Source of the DNA: Candidatus Peribacteria bacterium
GTDB taxonomy: Bacteria > Patescibacteriota > Gracilibacteria > Peribacterales > Peribacteraceae
Direction: 5' to 3'
NCBI GenBank assembly: GCA_903854455.1
Contig: CAINWJ010000103.1
Coordinates: forward strand, 1 to 20,287
Length of the DNA: 20,287 nt
Both the position numbers and the translations under genes were made by a program. Shown here one piece after another: positions 7,146 through 15,390 of the stretch (the first letter of the stretch is position 1; every line of letters starts with the position of its first letter). The notes beneath the pieces were generated by a model. The model was not told where the DNA came from. It was given only the letters and a program-made list of their open reading frames with translations, and searched no databases.

Positions 7146-7988
7146 CTAACCTCCTTGCATCACCGTCACACTGCTCGCGGCTCCGACTGAAACGACAACT
7201 CCACCATCCTGCACCGATCCTCCGGCGACGATCATGGGCAACGTGACGATGGACCTGACGACGAATCCCGCCTGACGACAGGCAGCGATGTACGACGTCA
7301 CGACATCTTTGCGCACACAGAGAACCTGCTTCTCCTGTCCGATGGTCCGCGATGTCATGAGGAGATCCTCCGACAACTCAGGGATGTTCTTGGCGATGAA
7401 TTTCTTGAATTCGTTCTTGCGCGCATCGCGACCCAGGGACGCCAGCCGAACCGACGTGCCGTACAGTAACCGTGCCGGGATGCAGAGAGCCACCTTCCTG
7501 CGACCGTGAATCTTGAGCGATTTGCGAAGCTCCTGCATCTTCACTGTGAGCCGCTTGGCATCCTTGATGACCCCGTTCTGGACGATCTCCTGCGGCAAAT
7601 CCGTTACCCCGGATGAGAGCAGATTGATCACGCCCTTCTTTCGCTTGGCGATGCCCATCCGCAGGAACTGATCCGTGATCTCGATGCCGACGGTGGCTCT
7701 GAAGGACATGATTGAATGTGAGTATACAGGTGACGCTTGCGGATTGGCTATCTGCCCGATGGTCGATGGATGCTTCACTGCTGCATGGATGGACGATGGC
7801 GCTGCTGCTTCGTGAGTCTTGGTTGAGTGCGGCGTGACAGCGAAATGCGGAGAACTCGCAGATGATGTGTGGGAACCACCATGCCTCATTGGTCTCAGGG
7901 CAATGGATGCCCTTGGCGATGACGTGCCTGCGGAGGCTTTGCGATGTTGCATGGTTGGGAAATGGGAATGGGTGTTTGTGGAGTACAT
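7146..7988 (-). CDS. PilM-like actin-fold pilus assembly protein, shortened
   Basis: PilM is a cytoplasmic actin-like ATPase-fold protein that docks the inner-membrane T4P complex. From about residue 94 the sequence follows the PilM N-terminal half: ATVGIEITDQFLRMGIAK (phosphate-1-like loop), KVALCIPARLLYG, EFKKFIAKNIPEL, VTSYIAACRQAGFVVRSIV, and GGVVVSVGAASSVTVMQGG, the second nucleotide-binding strand pair, where it stops at TAG. Typical PilM continues for about 150 more residues. The first 93 residues are Ser/His/Pro/Ala-rich, probably disordered, and unlike the family. The ATG at 7988 directly abuts the stop of the PilX-like gene; an internal ATG at 7709 with a TATACT box 11 bases upstream is an alternative start. 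Function is likely impaired unless the downstream part is also made. Confidence 0.65.
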   Translation of the reverse strand: MYSTNTHSHFPTMQHRKASAGTSSPRASIALRPMRHGGSHTSSASSPHFAVTPHSTKTHEAAAPSSIHAAVKHPSTIGQIANPQASPVYSHSIMSFRATVGIEITDQFLRMGIAKRKKGVINLLSSGVTDLPQEIVQNGVIKDAKRLTVKMQELRKSLKIHGRRKVALCIPARLLYGTSVRLASLGRDARKNEFKKFIAKNIPELSEDLLMTSRTIGQEKQVLCVRKDVVTSYIAACRQAGFVVRSIVTLPMIVAGGSVQDGGVVVSVGAASSVTVMQGG

Positions 7989-8414
7989 CTACATCTCTTG
8001 CTTCCACCAGACCAGTGACTGACGCGATCCTGAGATATCCGTCACTGCCTTGAGCCGAACGGTCCAGCGATCGCGAACCGCGGTGACGGTGATGGTGCGC
8101 AGTGTCGCGGATGATGTATCGACAGCAATGGTGCAAACCGTATTGCCGATGGTCACCGTGCCACCGGCGTAGGACGTATTGAGCGTGAGCTGCAACATGG
8201 CTTCCTCGGTGCAGGCATCGGCACCGGCGAGTGCTTCCTTCGATCTCGTTTCCGCGATGCCCATGCTCATCTCACCGAGACCGCGCAATGCACCGGAGAA
8301 AACGACCGCCAGCGCGACAGCACCGAGCACGACGACCGTGATGATCAGCATGGCGCCGGGGCGTTGCCTCGTGGAAGATCGGAGAAGCCGGCAGAGAAGA
8401 TTCGGCTGCATCAT
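7989..8414 (-). CDS. PilX-like pilus assembly protein
   Basis: A 141-residue protein with one N-terminal membrane helix (about 21-43, AMLIITVVVLGAVALAVVFSG) followed by helix and a small beta-rich domain. The pattern RPGAMLIITVVVLGAVALAVV resembles the PilX N-terminal family, in which the Glu at position +5 of ordinary prepilins is lacking. Residues EMSMGIAETRSKEALAGADACTEEAMLQL continue the pilin helix and introduce one of two cysteines. It starts with ATGATG overlapping the stop of the upstream pseudopilin and directly abuts the PilM-like gene, so it sits within the pilus operon. It is probably a minor subunit of the pilus tip complex. The longer upstream open frame is only the neighbouring gene read in another frame. 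Confidence 0.72.
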   Translation of the reverse strand: MMQPNLLCRLLRSSTRQRPGAMLIITVVVLGAVALAVVFSGALRGLGEMSMGIAETRSKEALAGADACTEEAMLQLTLNTSYAGGTVTIGNTVCTIAVDTSSATLRTITVTAVRDRWTVRLKAVTDISGSRQSLVWWKQEM

Positions 8415-8977
8415 TGTCGGAGAGAGATGGAAGTTTCCAGTGTCAGGTTGGATAGCGCAGTCTGTGCAGTATTCGTCGCCGGCTGCTTGCCGTGCAGCAC
8501 AATTTTGATCGTTTCCGGAAACGTCGCGACGGAGAGATTGGTGAGCTGGAACTGATCGACGATGACGCCGGTACCGGTGATGGGTGCGGACGACGAAGAT
8601 CCTTCCTTGATACACAGCTGCGTGCCGCAAATCGTGAACACCGTCGGATTGACGGTCGAGCCGGACATGGCGAGTGAGAGCGTGCCGTTCGCACTGCCGA
8701 AGACGCTGGTGCCGGTGTTCAGTCCAATCGCGCCGCGGGCGGCGAGCGTGATCCGATCTAAGGCATAGCGCAGATTCTGCTGCACCTCGGTTCCAATTCC
8801 GGCCTTCTGCCGGGTCTGCAGCACCGTCACCATGACATTGAGGAGTGATACCACGACCACTGTACTGATCGCGATATAGAGAATCGTCTCGATTAGGGTG
8901 AAGCCTCGGCGAAGCCCCGAAGGGCGAAGACGGGTGAAGCCGGAGCGGCGACCGGTGATGGAATAGTTGTGCATCAT
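8411..8977 (-). CDS. Type IV pseudopilin (PilW/PilV-like)
   Basis: 188 residues with a class III prepilin signal: leader to G25, then F26-TLIE30, with the +5 Glu present, and hydrophobic helix TILYIAISTVVVVSLLNVMV. The leader is long (25 residues) and basic (RRSGFTRLRPSGLRRG). After the helix comes QKAGIGTEVQQNLRYALDRITLAARGA, typical of PilW-like minor pilins, then a beta-rich head with two cysteines (ICGTQLC) and a Ser-rich loop. It overlaps both neighbours by 4 bases in ATGA fashion (stop of the giant pseudopilin; start of the PilX-like gene). Cleavage by a PilD peptidase is expected, but no pilD gene is in the window. Confidence 0.85.
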   Translation of the reverse strand: MMHNYSITGRRSGFTRLRPSGLRRGFTLIETILYIAISTVVVVSLLNVMVTVLQTRQKAGIGTEVQQNLRYALDRITLAARGAIGLNTGTSVFGSANGTLSLAMSGSTVNPTVFTICGTQLCIKEGSSSSAPITGTGVIVDQFQLTNLSVATFPETIKIVLHGKQPATNTAQTALSNLTLETSISLRQ

Positions 8978-11964
8978 TGGTACAGAAGGGAAACATCTTC
9001 CAGATCAGGTGTCGTGGAACCGTTGCCAAGGAGTGTCGCCTTCCACTGGATCCAGCGTGTACCGGTGGCACCGGGATCCGTCGTCACCGCCTGCCAGCTG
9101 CCGGAGCTAAAGGATGTTGCCGACGTGCCGTCGGGTCCGGTCCAGAGCGCCGTCGTGAGTCCGGCCTGCGTGGATGCGACTCTGATCCTGTACGTCACTG
9201 CACTACTCCCGCTCATCCTGCCGCGCAGCCGCGCCCAGACTGTTCCGGCACTGCCACTGTCGAACGGCGGCGAAGTGTACGTGCCGATCAACGGATACAT
9301 ACCTCCGCCACCGGCGACCGAAATGATCCACCGCAGATCATCGATGAAGATGGTCGGCTGATTGGTCCCGGTCGCATCGAAGATCTTGAAGTAAGTGAGC
9401 GCACTACTAGAGAGTCCGAAATCTATAACAGGAATCAGTGCCCGCTGCCACGTCGCCGGATTCTTGTCGATACCGCCCGAAATGTAGGTCCCAAGGGAAA
9501 CGGCACTGCCGTTGCTCGCCTGCACAGACAGATTCTGACCGTAGTAGTTCGTCGTAAAACCGAGTGGAGGGTTGGCGTTGTAATCGTAGACATAGTTGAG
9601 CCGCAGATCTTTGATGGCCGTCACCGTGGAACCGACGATGCTCCCCGTGACTGTCAGCATGCGACTGGCACCGTTCATGGCATTCGTGATTGAACCCTGA
9701 GAAAAAATAATTCCCGAAACCCCCAGACCACGATTGCCGGAATTAGTCAGGAAGTTGATCTGGGCATTGGAGATAAATGCAGGATAACCAGTGACAGCGG
9801 TCAGCTTCGTCCTGAGATTGTAGTTGGAAATATCCATACGGGTACCGTTCTGCATGACGAACGTATAGTTGAACGTACTATCGCTGGTATTGAAATTGAT
9901 CGTAAGGATGTTGGGGGTTGTGAACGACACGAAAACAATGCTCCCTGCAGGACAGGCAGGTGCCAGCGATGTTACGACAATCGATTTGGCAGCAGTGAGA
10001 CCGGTAGATTTACATGCAGTCGGAGAAGCGGCTGCAAGTGCGGCGTAGTCGGGAACGGGAAAATCTGTGAATGCTCCCTCATTGGCACTCTCGTTGCGTG
10101 TGTATGCTGCCCCGAACGTGTTGTTCGTGATGGTGACTCTGGTTGCTGATGGGGCACTGGCGTCTCCGGCGTACATAGCAAATGCCCACGGCGATACCGT
10201 ATTCACGTACATATCCAACGCGGAGGCACTGGATGCATCGAATGCTTTGTTGAACTGTGTTGATCCGTTGATACCAGGATTGAGCTTGAGCGAGTTGGCA
10301 CCGGTACGAAACAGGTAGATGGAACTGCCGGTGGAGTTCAGGTTCGACGGGTTGGTGATGCGCCAGTTATTCTGCGGCGCATCCGTATAGATCAGTTCCT
10401 CGCTGCTGGCACTCCCCGGCTGCCACACCTGCACTCTGGATGACGCGAGACGACAACCTAAATACAGATAAGCACCGAAGAAAGAACCAGAGTCGCACGT
10501 GTTGCCGGATGGATCCGTCGCCGTGTACGAGTAATTGGTGAGATTGATGGCATTGATGCCTGAGCCCGGAACGGATGTGAGGATGTAGACGGTACTGAGT
10601 CCGACGATCGGAATGATGGCATTGCCGTTACCGGAGATCGTCGACTGTCCGGTGATGGCGGAAGGACAATTGGTCGGTGAAGATGGATTGAGGGCGAAAT
10701 CAACGAACGCCGCATTGGCCCCTCCGTCGCGTGCAATGAAGAGGTGGGTGCCGGTCGCCGACAATGCATTCGGCAGTTGCGTGCCGGTGATGTCGCAGGA
10801 TGTCGGACTGGCGAGGGTTGTAAGACTGAGAATCTGCAATTCGCCGGATACGCTGTTGGATGCAATGAAAGCATGGTTACCATAAACAGAAATCTTACGA
10901 AGATCCATGGCGAAGTCGAGTGAGCCGACGACGCTCATCGTCGTTGGAACGGAGAGATCGAGCGCGAGGAATTCGCTGTCGGCGCTCTGGACTCTGGCAA
11001 CAAGCAAGCGATTGCGAACAGAGTCAAAAGCGACGTCTTTCACGAGAGCGGTTCCGGTGAGATCCCACTGTGCAGCCACCGTGAGATCGTGAATCGAAAT
11101 GACGCGGATCTCCGCGGCGGAATCCGGTGTGGCGACGTACGCGTAGTCACCGGCGATAGCGATGGCACTGCCGGTGGAGTTGAGTTCGACGGACCCGAGT
11201 GACGGCAGTGATGTCGCGGTGATCGTCGACGTGTCGTACACGAAGAGCTCGGCAGCCGATGCGTTCTTGCCGGTGGCGACGAGCAGGCGATCGGTCTTGG
11301 GATCGACGACCGTTGCGGTAGCGGCTGATCCGCCGCCGGGATTCGCGGTCAGAAATGAGACGGGTGTGATGAGGCTGCTCATCGTTTTCTGTTCCACCGA
11401 ACCGTCTCCGACGGCTGCGCCCACCGTGCTATTGAAGACGCCGGTTGCGAAGTTCGCCGTCGTGGAGAGGAGCCAGCGTGCCACGTTCCAGTTGGTGAGC
11501 ATGGATGTGAGACTAACGGTCTTGGCGCCGCCGCCCTGTCCTGTCCACGTCACGGTGGAGGTGACATTTTTCGTGAGCGGATCACTCGTCCCGCCACTCG
11601 GAACCAGCGCATCATTACCGTCGCGTTGCACGGAAGCGACGGTGATCGTCCTGGTAAAACGTCCCAGGAGTGAAGATGCACCGGAGAAGGAGTAGACGTT
11701 CCCGGTCTCACCCAAGCCGTGATTGCCGTCCGTCAGTGCGGTGAAGTTCTGCCGACCGATGGCACGCGTCGCCTCCAGTCCCTGCTGTGCGTAAGCAGCC
11801 GCCACGGTGCTGTCACTGCCGCGACGAACACCGTCGTAGGAACCGACTGCGAGTTGTGCGAATCCTGTCACGATCAGGAGGAGGAGACCCATGGCAATGA
11901 CGACTTCCAGGAGCGATGTTCCGGGGTGTCTTCGGAGCCGGTAATGGAGAAGGAATGGCGTCAT
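8974..11964 (-). CDS. Giant pseudopilin with propeller-like and C-terminal adhesin domains
   Basis: 996 residues, several times the length of a normal minor pilin. It begins as a prepilin: MTPFLLHYRLRRHPG then T16-SLLE20, a PilV-type cleavage site with +5 Glu, and helix VVIAMGLLLLIVTGFAQLAVGSY. After about 200 residues comes a repeat region (about 200-480) with blades of the kind GDYAYVATxxxAEIRVISIHDL and DSVRNRLLVARV, like LVIVD/beta-propeller repeats in surface proteins. The middle is Ser/Thr/Asn-rich beta structure. The last ~110 residues (GTYTSPPFDSG, WTGPDGTSATSF, RWIQWKATL, TPDLEDVSLLY) form a domain seen in large exported bacterial proteins. The likely role is a pilus-tip adhesin or sensor, comparable to PilY1 in idea but built as one chain with its pilin. 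It is co-transcribed between two other pseudopilins. Confidence 0.8.
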   Translation of the reverse strand: MTPFLLHYRLRRHPGTSLLEVVIAMGLLLLIVTGFAQLAVGSYDGVRRGSDSTVAAAYAQQGLEATRAIGRQNFTALTDGNHGLGETGNVYSFSGASSLLGRFTRTITVASVQRDGNDALVPSGGTSDPLTKNVTSTVTWTGQGGGAKTVSLTSMLTNWNVARWLLSTTANFATGVFNSTVGAAVGDGSVEQKTMSSLITPVSFLTANPGGGSAATATVVDPKTDRLLVATGKNASAAELFVYDTSTITATSLPSLGSVELNSTGSAIAIAGDYAYVATPDSAAEIRVISIHDLTVAAQWDLTGTALVKDVAFDSVRNRLLVARVQSADSEFLALDLSVPTTMSVVGSLDFAMDLRKISVYGNHAFIASNSVSGELQILSLTTLASPTSCDITGTQLPNALSATGTHLFIARDGGANAAFVDFALNPSSPTNCPSAITGQSTISGNGNAIIPIVGLSTVYILTSVPGSGINAINLTNYSYTATDPSGNTCDSGSFFGAYLYLGCRLASSRVQVWQPGSASSEELIYTDAPQNNWRITNPSNLNSTGSSIYLFRTGANSLKLNPGINGSTQFNKAFDASSASALDMYVNTVSPWAFAMYAGDASAPSATRVTITNNTFGAAYTRNESANEGAFTDFPVPDYAALAAASPTACKSTGLTAAKSIVVTSLAPACPAGSIVFVSFTTPNILTINFNTSDSTFNYTFVMQNGTRMDISNYNLRTKLTAVTGYPAFISNAQINFLTNSGNRGLGVSGIIFSQGSITNAMNGASRMLTVTGSIVGSTVTAIKDLRLNYVYDYNANPPLGFTTNYYGQNLSVQASNGSAVSLGTYISGGIDKNPATWQRALIPVIDFGLSSSALTYFKIFDATGTNQPTIFIDDLRWIISVAGGGGMYPLIGTYTSPPFDSGSAGTVWARLRGRMSGSSAVTYRIRVASTQAGLTTALWTGPDGTSATSFSSGSWQAVTTDPGATGTRWIQWKATLLGNGSTTPDLEDVSLLYQ

Positions 11965-11987
11965 GGATGAATCGTCAGGATTCGTAG

Positions 11988-12006
11988 CCGCGGCATCGTG
12001 CCGCGG
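11988..12006. repeat. 8-bp perfect hairpin with central CATCGTG
   Basis: CCGCGGCA (11988-11995), loop TCG, TGCCGCGG (11999-12006), in the 77-base gap between the GspH-like gene and the giant pseudopilin. It shares the core CATCGTG and the preceding AG with the hairpin after cheD (6629-6647). Lying inside the pilus operon, it could act as an RNA processing or partial termination point. No T run follows on the - strand. Confidence 0.55.
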
Positions 12007-12041
12007 AGACAGAACGTGAGTATTGCATTAAATGTCATATA

Positions 12042-12500
12042 TTAAAGGAGCGTAATGGAACCGTTCGATCCGACGGAAACCCTGCGGATCAGACCATTGA
12101 AGTGGGTGACGGAGACCGTACCCGGGACAAGCGGTTTGCCGGTCCCACGCTGGAACACCAGCTCTCCGCTGCCGGAGAACGCGTACTCAGGTGTGGCAAC
12201 GGTGCGCCGCTCGTCGAAATCCGTGATGCGCGCAGCATACGACGACCCTGCGAAGACCACGTACTGTCCGGTCTGGAACGAGACTCCCCAGCCGCTGTCA
12301 CGTTCGCCGACGAGTGAGCGGTGCTCAGCCTTGCGCAGTGCCTGCACAACATCTTCCGCAACGTTCCCGACTTTCTGCTTATGCTGAAACTGAACCAGAA
12401 GCGGCGCGGTACCCGCGACGACAACCGTAAAAATCGCGATCACGATGATCAGCTCCACGACGGTGAATCCCGGCCGTTTAGCCGACGGAACTGGTGACAT
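12042..12500 (-). CDS. Type IV pseudopilin, GspH/FimT-like
   Basis: A 152-residue minor pilin. The prepilin signal is MSPVPSAKRPG then F12-TVVE16 with the +5 Glu, and helix LIIVIAIFTVVVAGTAPLLVQF. The amphipathic continuation (HKQKVGNVAEDVVQALRKAEHRSLVGERDSGWGVSF) with the Gly-x-Gly-Val-x-Phe turn is the hallmark of the GspH/FimT group, which initiates pseudopilus assembly. The remainder is a beta-rich head without cysteines. It overlaps the end of pilC by 23 bases, and its ATG at 12500 is the only start that keeps the leader. A C/T tract (TTACCCCCCTCTACG) precedes it within pilC coding DNA. It is separated from the next gene by a gap holding a hairpin. Confidence 0.85.
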   Translation of the reverse strand: MSPVPSAKRPGFTVVELIIVIAIFTVVVAGTAPLLVQFQHKQKVGNVAEDVVQALRKAEHRSLVGERDSGWGVSFQTGQYVVFAGSSYAARITDFDERRTVATPEYAFSGSGELVFQRGTGKPLVPGTVSVTHFNGLIRRVSVGSNGSITLL

Positions 12501-13533
12501 CGTAGAGGGGGGTAATGATGGCCATCACGGTGAACCCTACGAGCACGCCGATCACGATGAGGAGAGCGGGCTCCAGCGTCGTGGTGAGATTTTTGATGGC
12601 GTAGTCCACTTCACTTTGGTAGTACGAAGCGATGTACTCCAGCGTCTCGGCGAGTGATCCGGTCTCCTCTCCTATACCGACGAGTGAACATGTCATGCCG
12701 GGGAAGAGCCTGCCGCTGGTACGCAATCCGTCGACGAGTGTACTGCCGCCTTCCACGACCGGCACGGCATCCAGTATCGCACGACGAATGATGCGGTTCT
12801 CGACCGCCAGTGCGACTGCAGGCAACGCTTCACGCACGGCGACGCCGCTCTTTAGGAGCACGGACAGCGCACTGGAAAACTGTGCGATAGCTGTCTTCAG
12901 CTGAATGCCGCCGATGAGCGGAATCATGAGGAAGAAGCGGTGGAAGAGTGGCTTGAATGCCTCCAGACGGGACAGTGCGAAGAGTGCTAGCAACGCAATT
13001 GTCACGCTGATAGACGTAACGATGCCGTAGACGCGGAAGTACTCCGCCACCCACATGAGGATGTTCGTCGAAAGCGGCAGCTCCACATCCAGTGATTCGA
13101 AGAGCGGCATGAGCTGGGGCAGCACGATGGTGCCGATGGAGAGACCGAGGCCCAGACACGCGACAAGGACGAACGTCGGATACATCATCGCGGTCCGGAT
13201 CTTGCGGCGGAGATCCTGCACCCGACGCAAGTGTGCAACGAGGGTCGTGAGGTTCTGGGACAACGTGCCGGACATCTCGCCGACCTGTACCAAGTGAATG
13301 GCGATGGGGGGAAATGCGAACGGTGAGGTCTCCATGGCATGCGCGAGTGTCTGCCCGGATTCGACGGTGGAACGCAGGTGAACGATCACCTGACGACGGG
13401 TCCCGCGGGCATCCGCCTCGAACATGGAGAGCCCCTGCGTGACAGGCACACCCGCCTCCAGCGTCATGGCGAGGTTCCGCATGAGCAGGATGACATCCGC
13501 AGTGCCGATGGCGGAGAAGAAGGGAAGACGCAT
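12478..13533 (-). CDS. pilC: PilC inner-membrane platform protein
   Basis: The polytopic platform protein on which PilB acts, 351 residues from ATG 13533. It contains the two T2SSF repeats: LMRNLAMTLEAGVPVTQGL (about 15-33) and FSSALSVLLKSGVAVREAL (second copy), each followed by the usual helix bundle. The membrane helices are AMMYPTFVLVACLGLGLSIG, the ITIALLALFAL region, and the closing ALLIVIGVLVGFTVMAIITPLYD, which matches the family C terminus closely. Conserved GEMSGTL and GEETGSL motifs end the cytoplasmic halves. It is shorter than the usual ~400 residues because the basic N-terminal tail is missing. A start 26 codons upstream would lie within pilB and adds nothing recognisable. It follows pilB after 7 bases. 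Confidence 0.93.
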   Translation of the reverse strand: MRLPFFSAIGTADVILLMRNLAMTLEAGVPVTQGLSMFEADARGTRRQVIVHLRSTVESGQTLAHAMETSPFAFPPIAIHLVQVGEMSGTLSQNLTTLVAHLRRVQDLRRKIRTAMMYPTFVLVACLGLGLSIGTIVLPQLMPLFESLDVELPLSTNILMWVAEYFRVYGIVTSISVTIALLALFALSRLEAFKPLFHRFFLMIPLIGGIQLKTAIAQFSSALSVLLKSGVAVREALPAVALAVENRIIRRAILDAVPVVEGGSTLVDGLRTSGRLFPGMTCSLVGIGEETGSLAETLEYIASYYQSEVDYAIKNLTTTLEPALLIVIGVLVGFTVMAIITPLYDVTSSVG

Positions 13534-13540
13534 GGATGCT

Positions 13541-15268
13541 TTAGGAACGCATGACGCGCATGACTTCGTCGATGGTCGTGATGCCTTCGAGAACCTTGTC
13601 GAGACCGTCATCCAGCATGGTGGTCATGCCTGCCTTGATAGCAGCCTCCTTAATAAGGGAGGCATTCTGCTGACGCATGATCATGTCGCGGATGGTCTCA
13701 TCCACCTTCAGAACCTCGAAGATACCTTCGCGGCCCATGTATCCAGTCTGATGGCACAGTTCGCAACCCTTGCCGTGGTAGAGCGGCACGGATGTTCTGG
13801 ACTTGAGCCGGGATCCCAGCACATGACGCACTGCATCGGCATTCGGGAGATCCTTGAGATCGATGCTTTCACGGCAGCGGATACAAATGCGACGGATCAG
13901 ACGCTGTCCGATGATCAGGTTGACCGTAGACGAGATGAGGAACGGTTCCACCTTCATGTCGAAGAGGCGCGGCACCGCGGTGGCGGCATCGTTCGTGTGG
14001 AGGGTCGAGAGCACCAGGTGACCCGTCATGGCGGCATTGATGGAAATCGCCGCGGTATCGAGATCACGAATTTCTCCGACCAGAATGATGTTCGGGTCCT
14101 GACGGAGGATGGATCGAAGGCCTGTCGCAAAGTTGATCCCTGCCTTCTCGTTCACCTGCACCTGGTTGATCCCGGGCAGGTCATACTCCACCGGATCTTC
14201 GATAGTCGCGATGTTCACTTCCTCGCGATTCATGCGACGCATCAGCGCGTACTGGCTGGTCGTCTTCCCGGAACCGGTCGGACCGGTGACGAGGATCATA
14301 CCCCACGCTCTGCGGTACTCGGCCTCGACTATGGCGAGGCTCTCACCGCGGAGTCCGAGTGACTCCAGCGGAATGGCGTTGCTCTGGGATACCAAGAGAC
14401 GCAGCACCACTTTCTCGCCGTGCGTCGTCGGTGTGGTGGAGACGCGGACGTCGACCCTCTGACCTTCCGGAGACGTGAAGAGCAACTTGCCGTCCTGCGG
14501 TGCACCGTGTTCGTCGATCGCGAGTTTGGCGAGCACTTTGATGCGTGCAACAACGAGCGCATGAACGTCGGTGGAGAATGTGAGGTGACGGCGCAGGATG
14601 CCGTCAACACGCTCGCGGACCACCGCCTCCGACTCACGCGACTCGATGTGGATGTCGGACGCATTCCGGCGAAGCGCGTGGAGGAGGAGCATGTCCACCA
14701 GTTCGATGATCGTGCTGTCGTTCTTCTTGGCATGAGCGAGCGCTGTATGACGTTGCAAGATGGCACTCGACACGTGCTGCAAATCCTTCTCGCCCTGCGA
14801 GAGTGCATTCAGAATGGCGCCTTCGGTGGAGAGTGCTGCTTCGACGTGGGCGTTGACCTTCTTGCCGAGCAGCCGGTGCACGCGGTGCATGCCGGGTTGT
14901 TCGCAGGCGACGCGGAGCATCCCGTCCTTGAGGAGATACGGAACGATCCGTTGTCCATCTAAAAACTGGTGCGGAATCAGTGTGAGCAATGTGAGATCCA
15001 CCGGCGTGTTCTGCAGATCGACGAAACGCCATCCATGCACCTGTGCACGAAGCCGCACTGCCTGGACATCCGTGAGGAATCCCTCCAGGAGCAGCTGACG
15101 AATGAGCCCTCTGCCGCCGCTGCGTTCAACCAGTGCCTGCAGCTCCTCCTCGGTCACCAATTTCATCTGCCGGATGGCCTGGAAAATAGCCGGCTCTTCT
15201 ATGGCAGAAGCATCCCCGTGTGAAACGGTCCGCTGATCTCCGACAGTGTCGATGGGTGAAATCGGCAT
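13541..15268 (-). CDS. pilB: PilB type IV pilus assembly ATPase
   Basis: The hexameric extension motor, 575 residues from ATG 15268. The N-terminal ~150 residues form a MshEN/T2SSE-N type domain. The ATPase core follows: N-terminal sub-domain with ASDIHIE, Walker A GPTGSGKTT (329-337), Asp box VNIATIEDPVEY, Walker B DPNIILVGEIRD (391-402), His box TGHLVLSTLHTNDA. A zinc-binding tetracysteine is present (C462, C465, C502, C505; CIRCRES and CELCHQTGYMG), as in true PilB/GspE rather than the retraction ATPase PilT. The C-terminal helix bundle ends near DEVMRVM. It is the first gene of the leftward operon with a good promoter at 15303-15331. An upstream in-frame ATG at 15331 lies in the promoter and is rejected. 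No pilT is seen in the window. Confidence 0.96.
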   Translation of the reverse strand: MPISPIDTVGDQRTVSHGDASAIEEPAIFQAIRQMKLVTEEELQALVERSGGRGLIRQLLLEGFLTDVQAVRLRAQVHGWRFVDLQNTPVDLTLLTLIPHQFLDGQRIVPYLLKDGMLRVACEQPGMHRVHRLLGKKVNAHVEAALSTEGAILNALSQGEKDLQHVSSAILQRHTALAHAKKNDSTIIELVDMLLLHALRRNASDIHIESRESEAVVRERVDGILRRHLTFSTDVHALVVARIKVLAKLAIDEHGAPQDGKLLFTSPEGQRVDVRVSTTPTTHGEKVVLRLLVSQSNAIPLESLGLRGESLAIVEAEYRRAWGMILVTGPTGSGKTTSQYALMRRMNREEVNIATIEDPVEYDLPGINQVQVNEKAGINFATGLRSILRQDPNIILVGEIRDLDTAAISINAAMTGHLVLSTLHTNDAATAVPRLFDMKVEPFLISSTVNLIIGQRLIRRICIRCRESIDLKDLPNADAVRHVLGSRLKSRTSVPLYHGKGCELCHQTGYMGREGIFEVLKVDETIRDMIMRQQNASLIKEAAIKAGMTTMLDDGLDKVLEGITTIDEVMRVMRS

Positions 15269-15302
15269 GGATATGTGTATTAAACTGAACTTCTTTGTAT
15301 CT

Positions 15303-15331
15303 ATGATAGCACAGAACGGTGCGTTTTTCAA
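15303..15331 (-). promoter_or_regulatory. Sigma70-type promoter of the pilB operon
   Basis: Read on the - strand, TTGAAA (15331-15326) is separated by exactly 17 bases from TATCAT (15308-15303). Predicted start is near 15296, giving a leader of about 28 nt to the pilB ATG at 15268. It lies in the 122-base divergent gap shared with the first prepilin. Confidence 0.7.
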
Positions 15332-15374
15332 GGCTTCTTACGCATGATTCTGCGCAGAAGTATGCGCTGTCCGC

Positions 15375-15380
15375 TACAGT
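15375..15380 (+). promoter_or_regulatory. Possible -10 box of the first prepilin
   Basis: TACAGT lies 10 bases before the ATG at 15391, the same hexamer and the same distance as at rpmB. The -35 region is poor. If used, the mRNA leader would be only about 4 nt. Confidence 0.35.
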
Positions 15381-15390
15381 TTCCCCCACT

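Noticed and set aside
7146..7148. UAG recoded as an amino acid in the PilM-like gene
   Set aside because: UAG is the normal stop of rpmB (17010-17012), of the PilX-like gene and of the PilM-like continuation itself at 6723, beyond which the frame no longer looks coding.
8415..9071. N-terminal extension of the PilX-like frame (about 219 codons)
   Set aside because: It overlaps the neighbouring pseudopilin in another frame and is rich in Arg/His without any pattern; ATG 8414 overlapping the upstream stop is the natural start.
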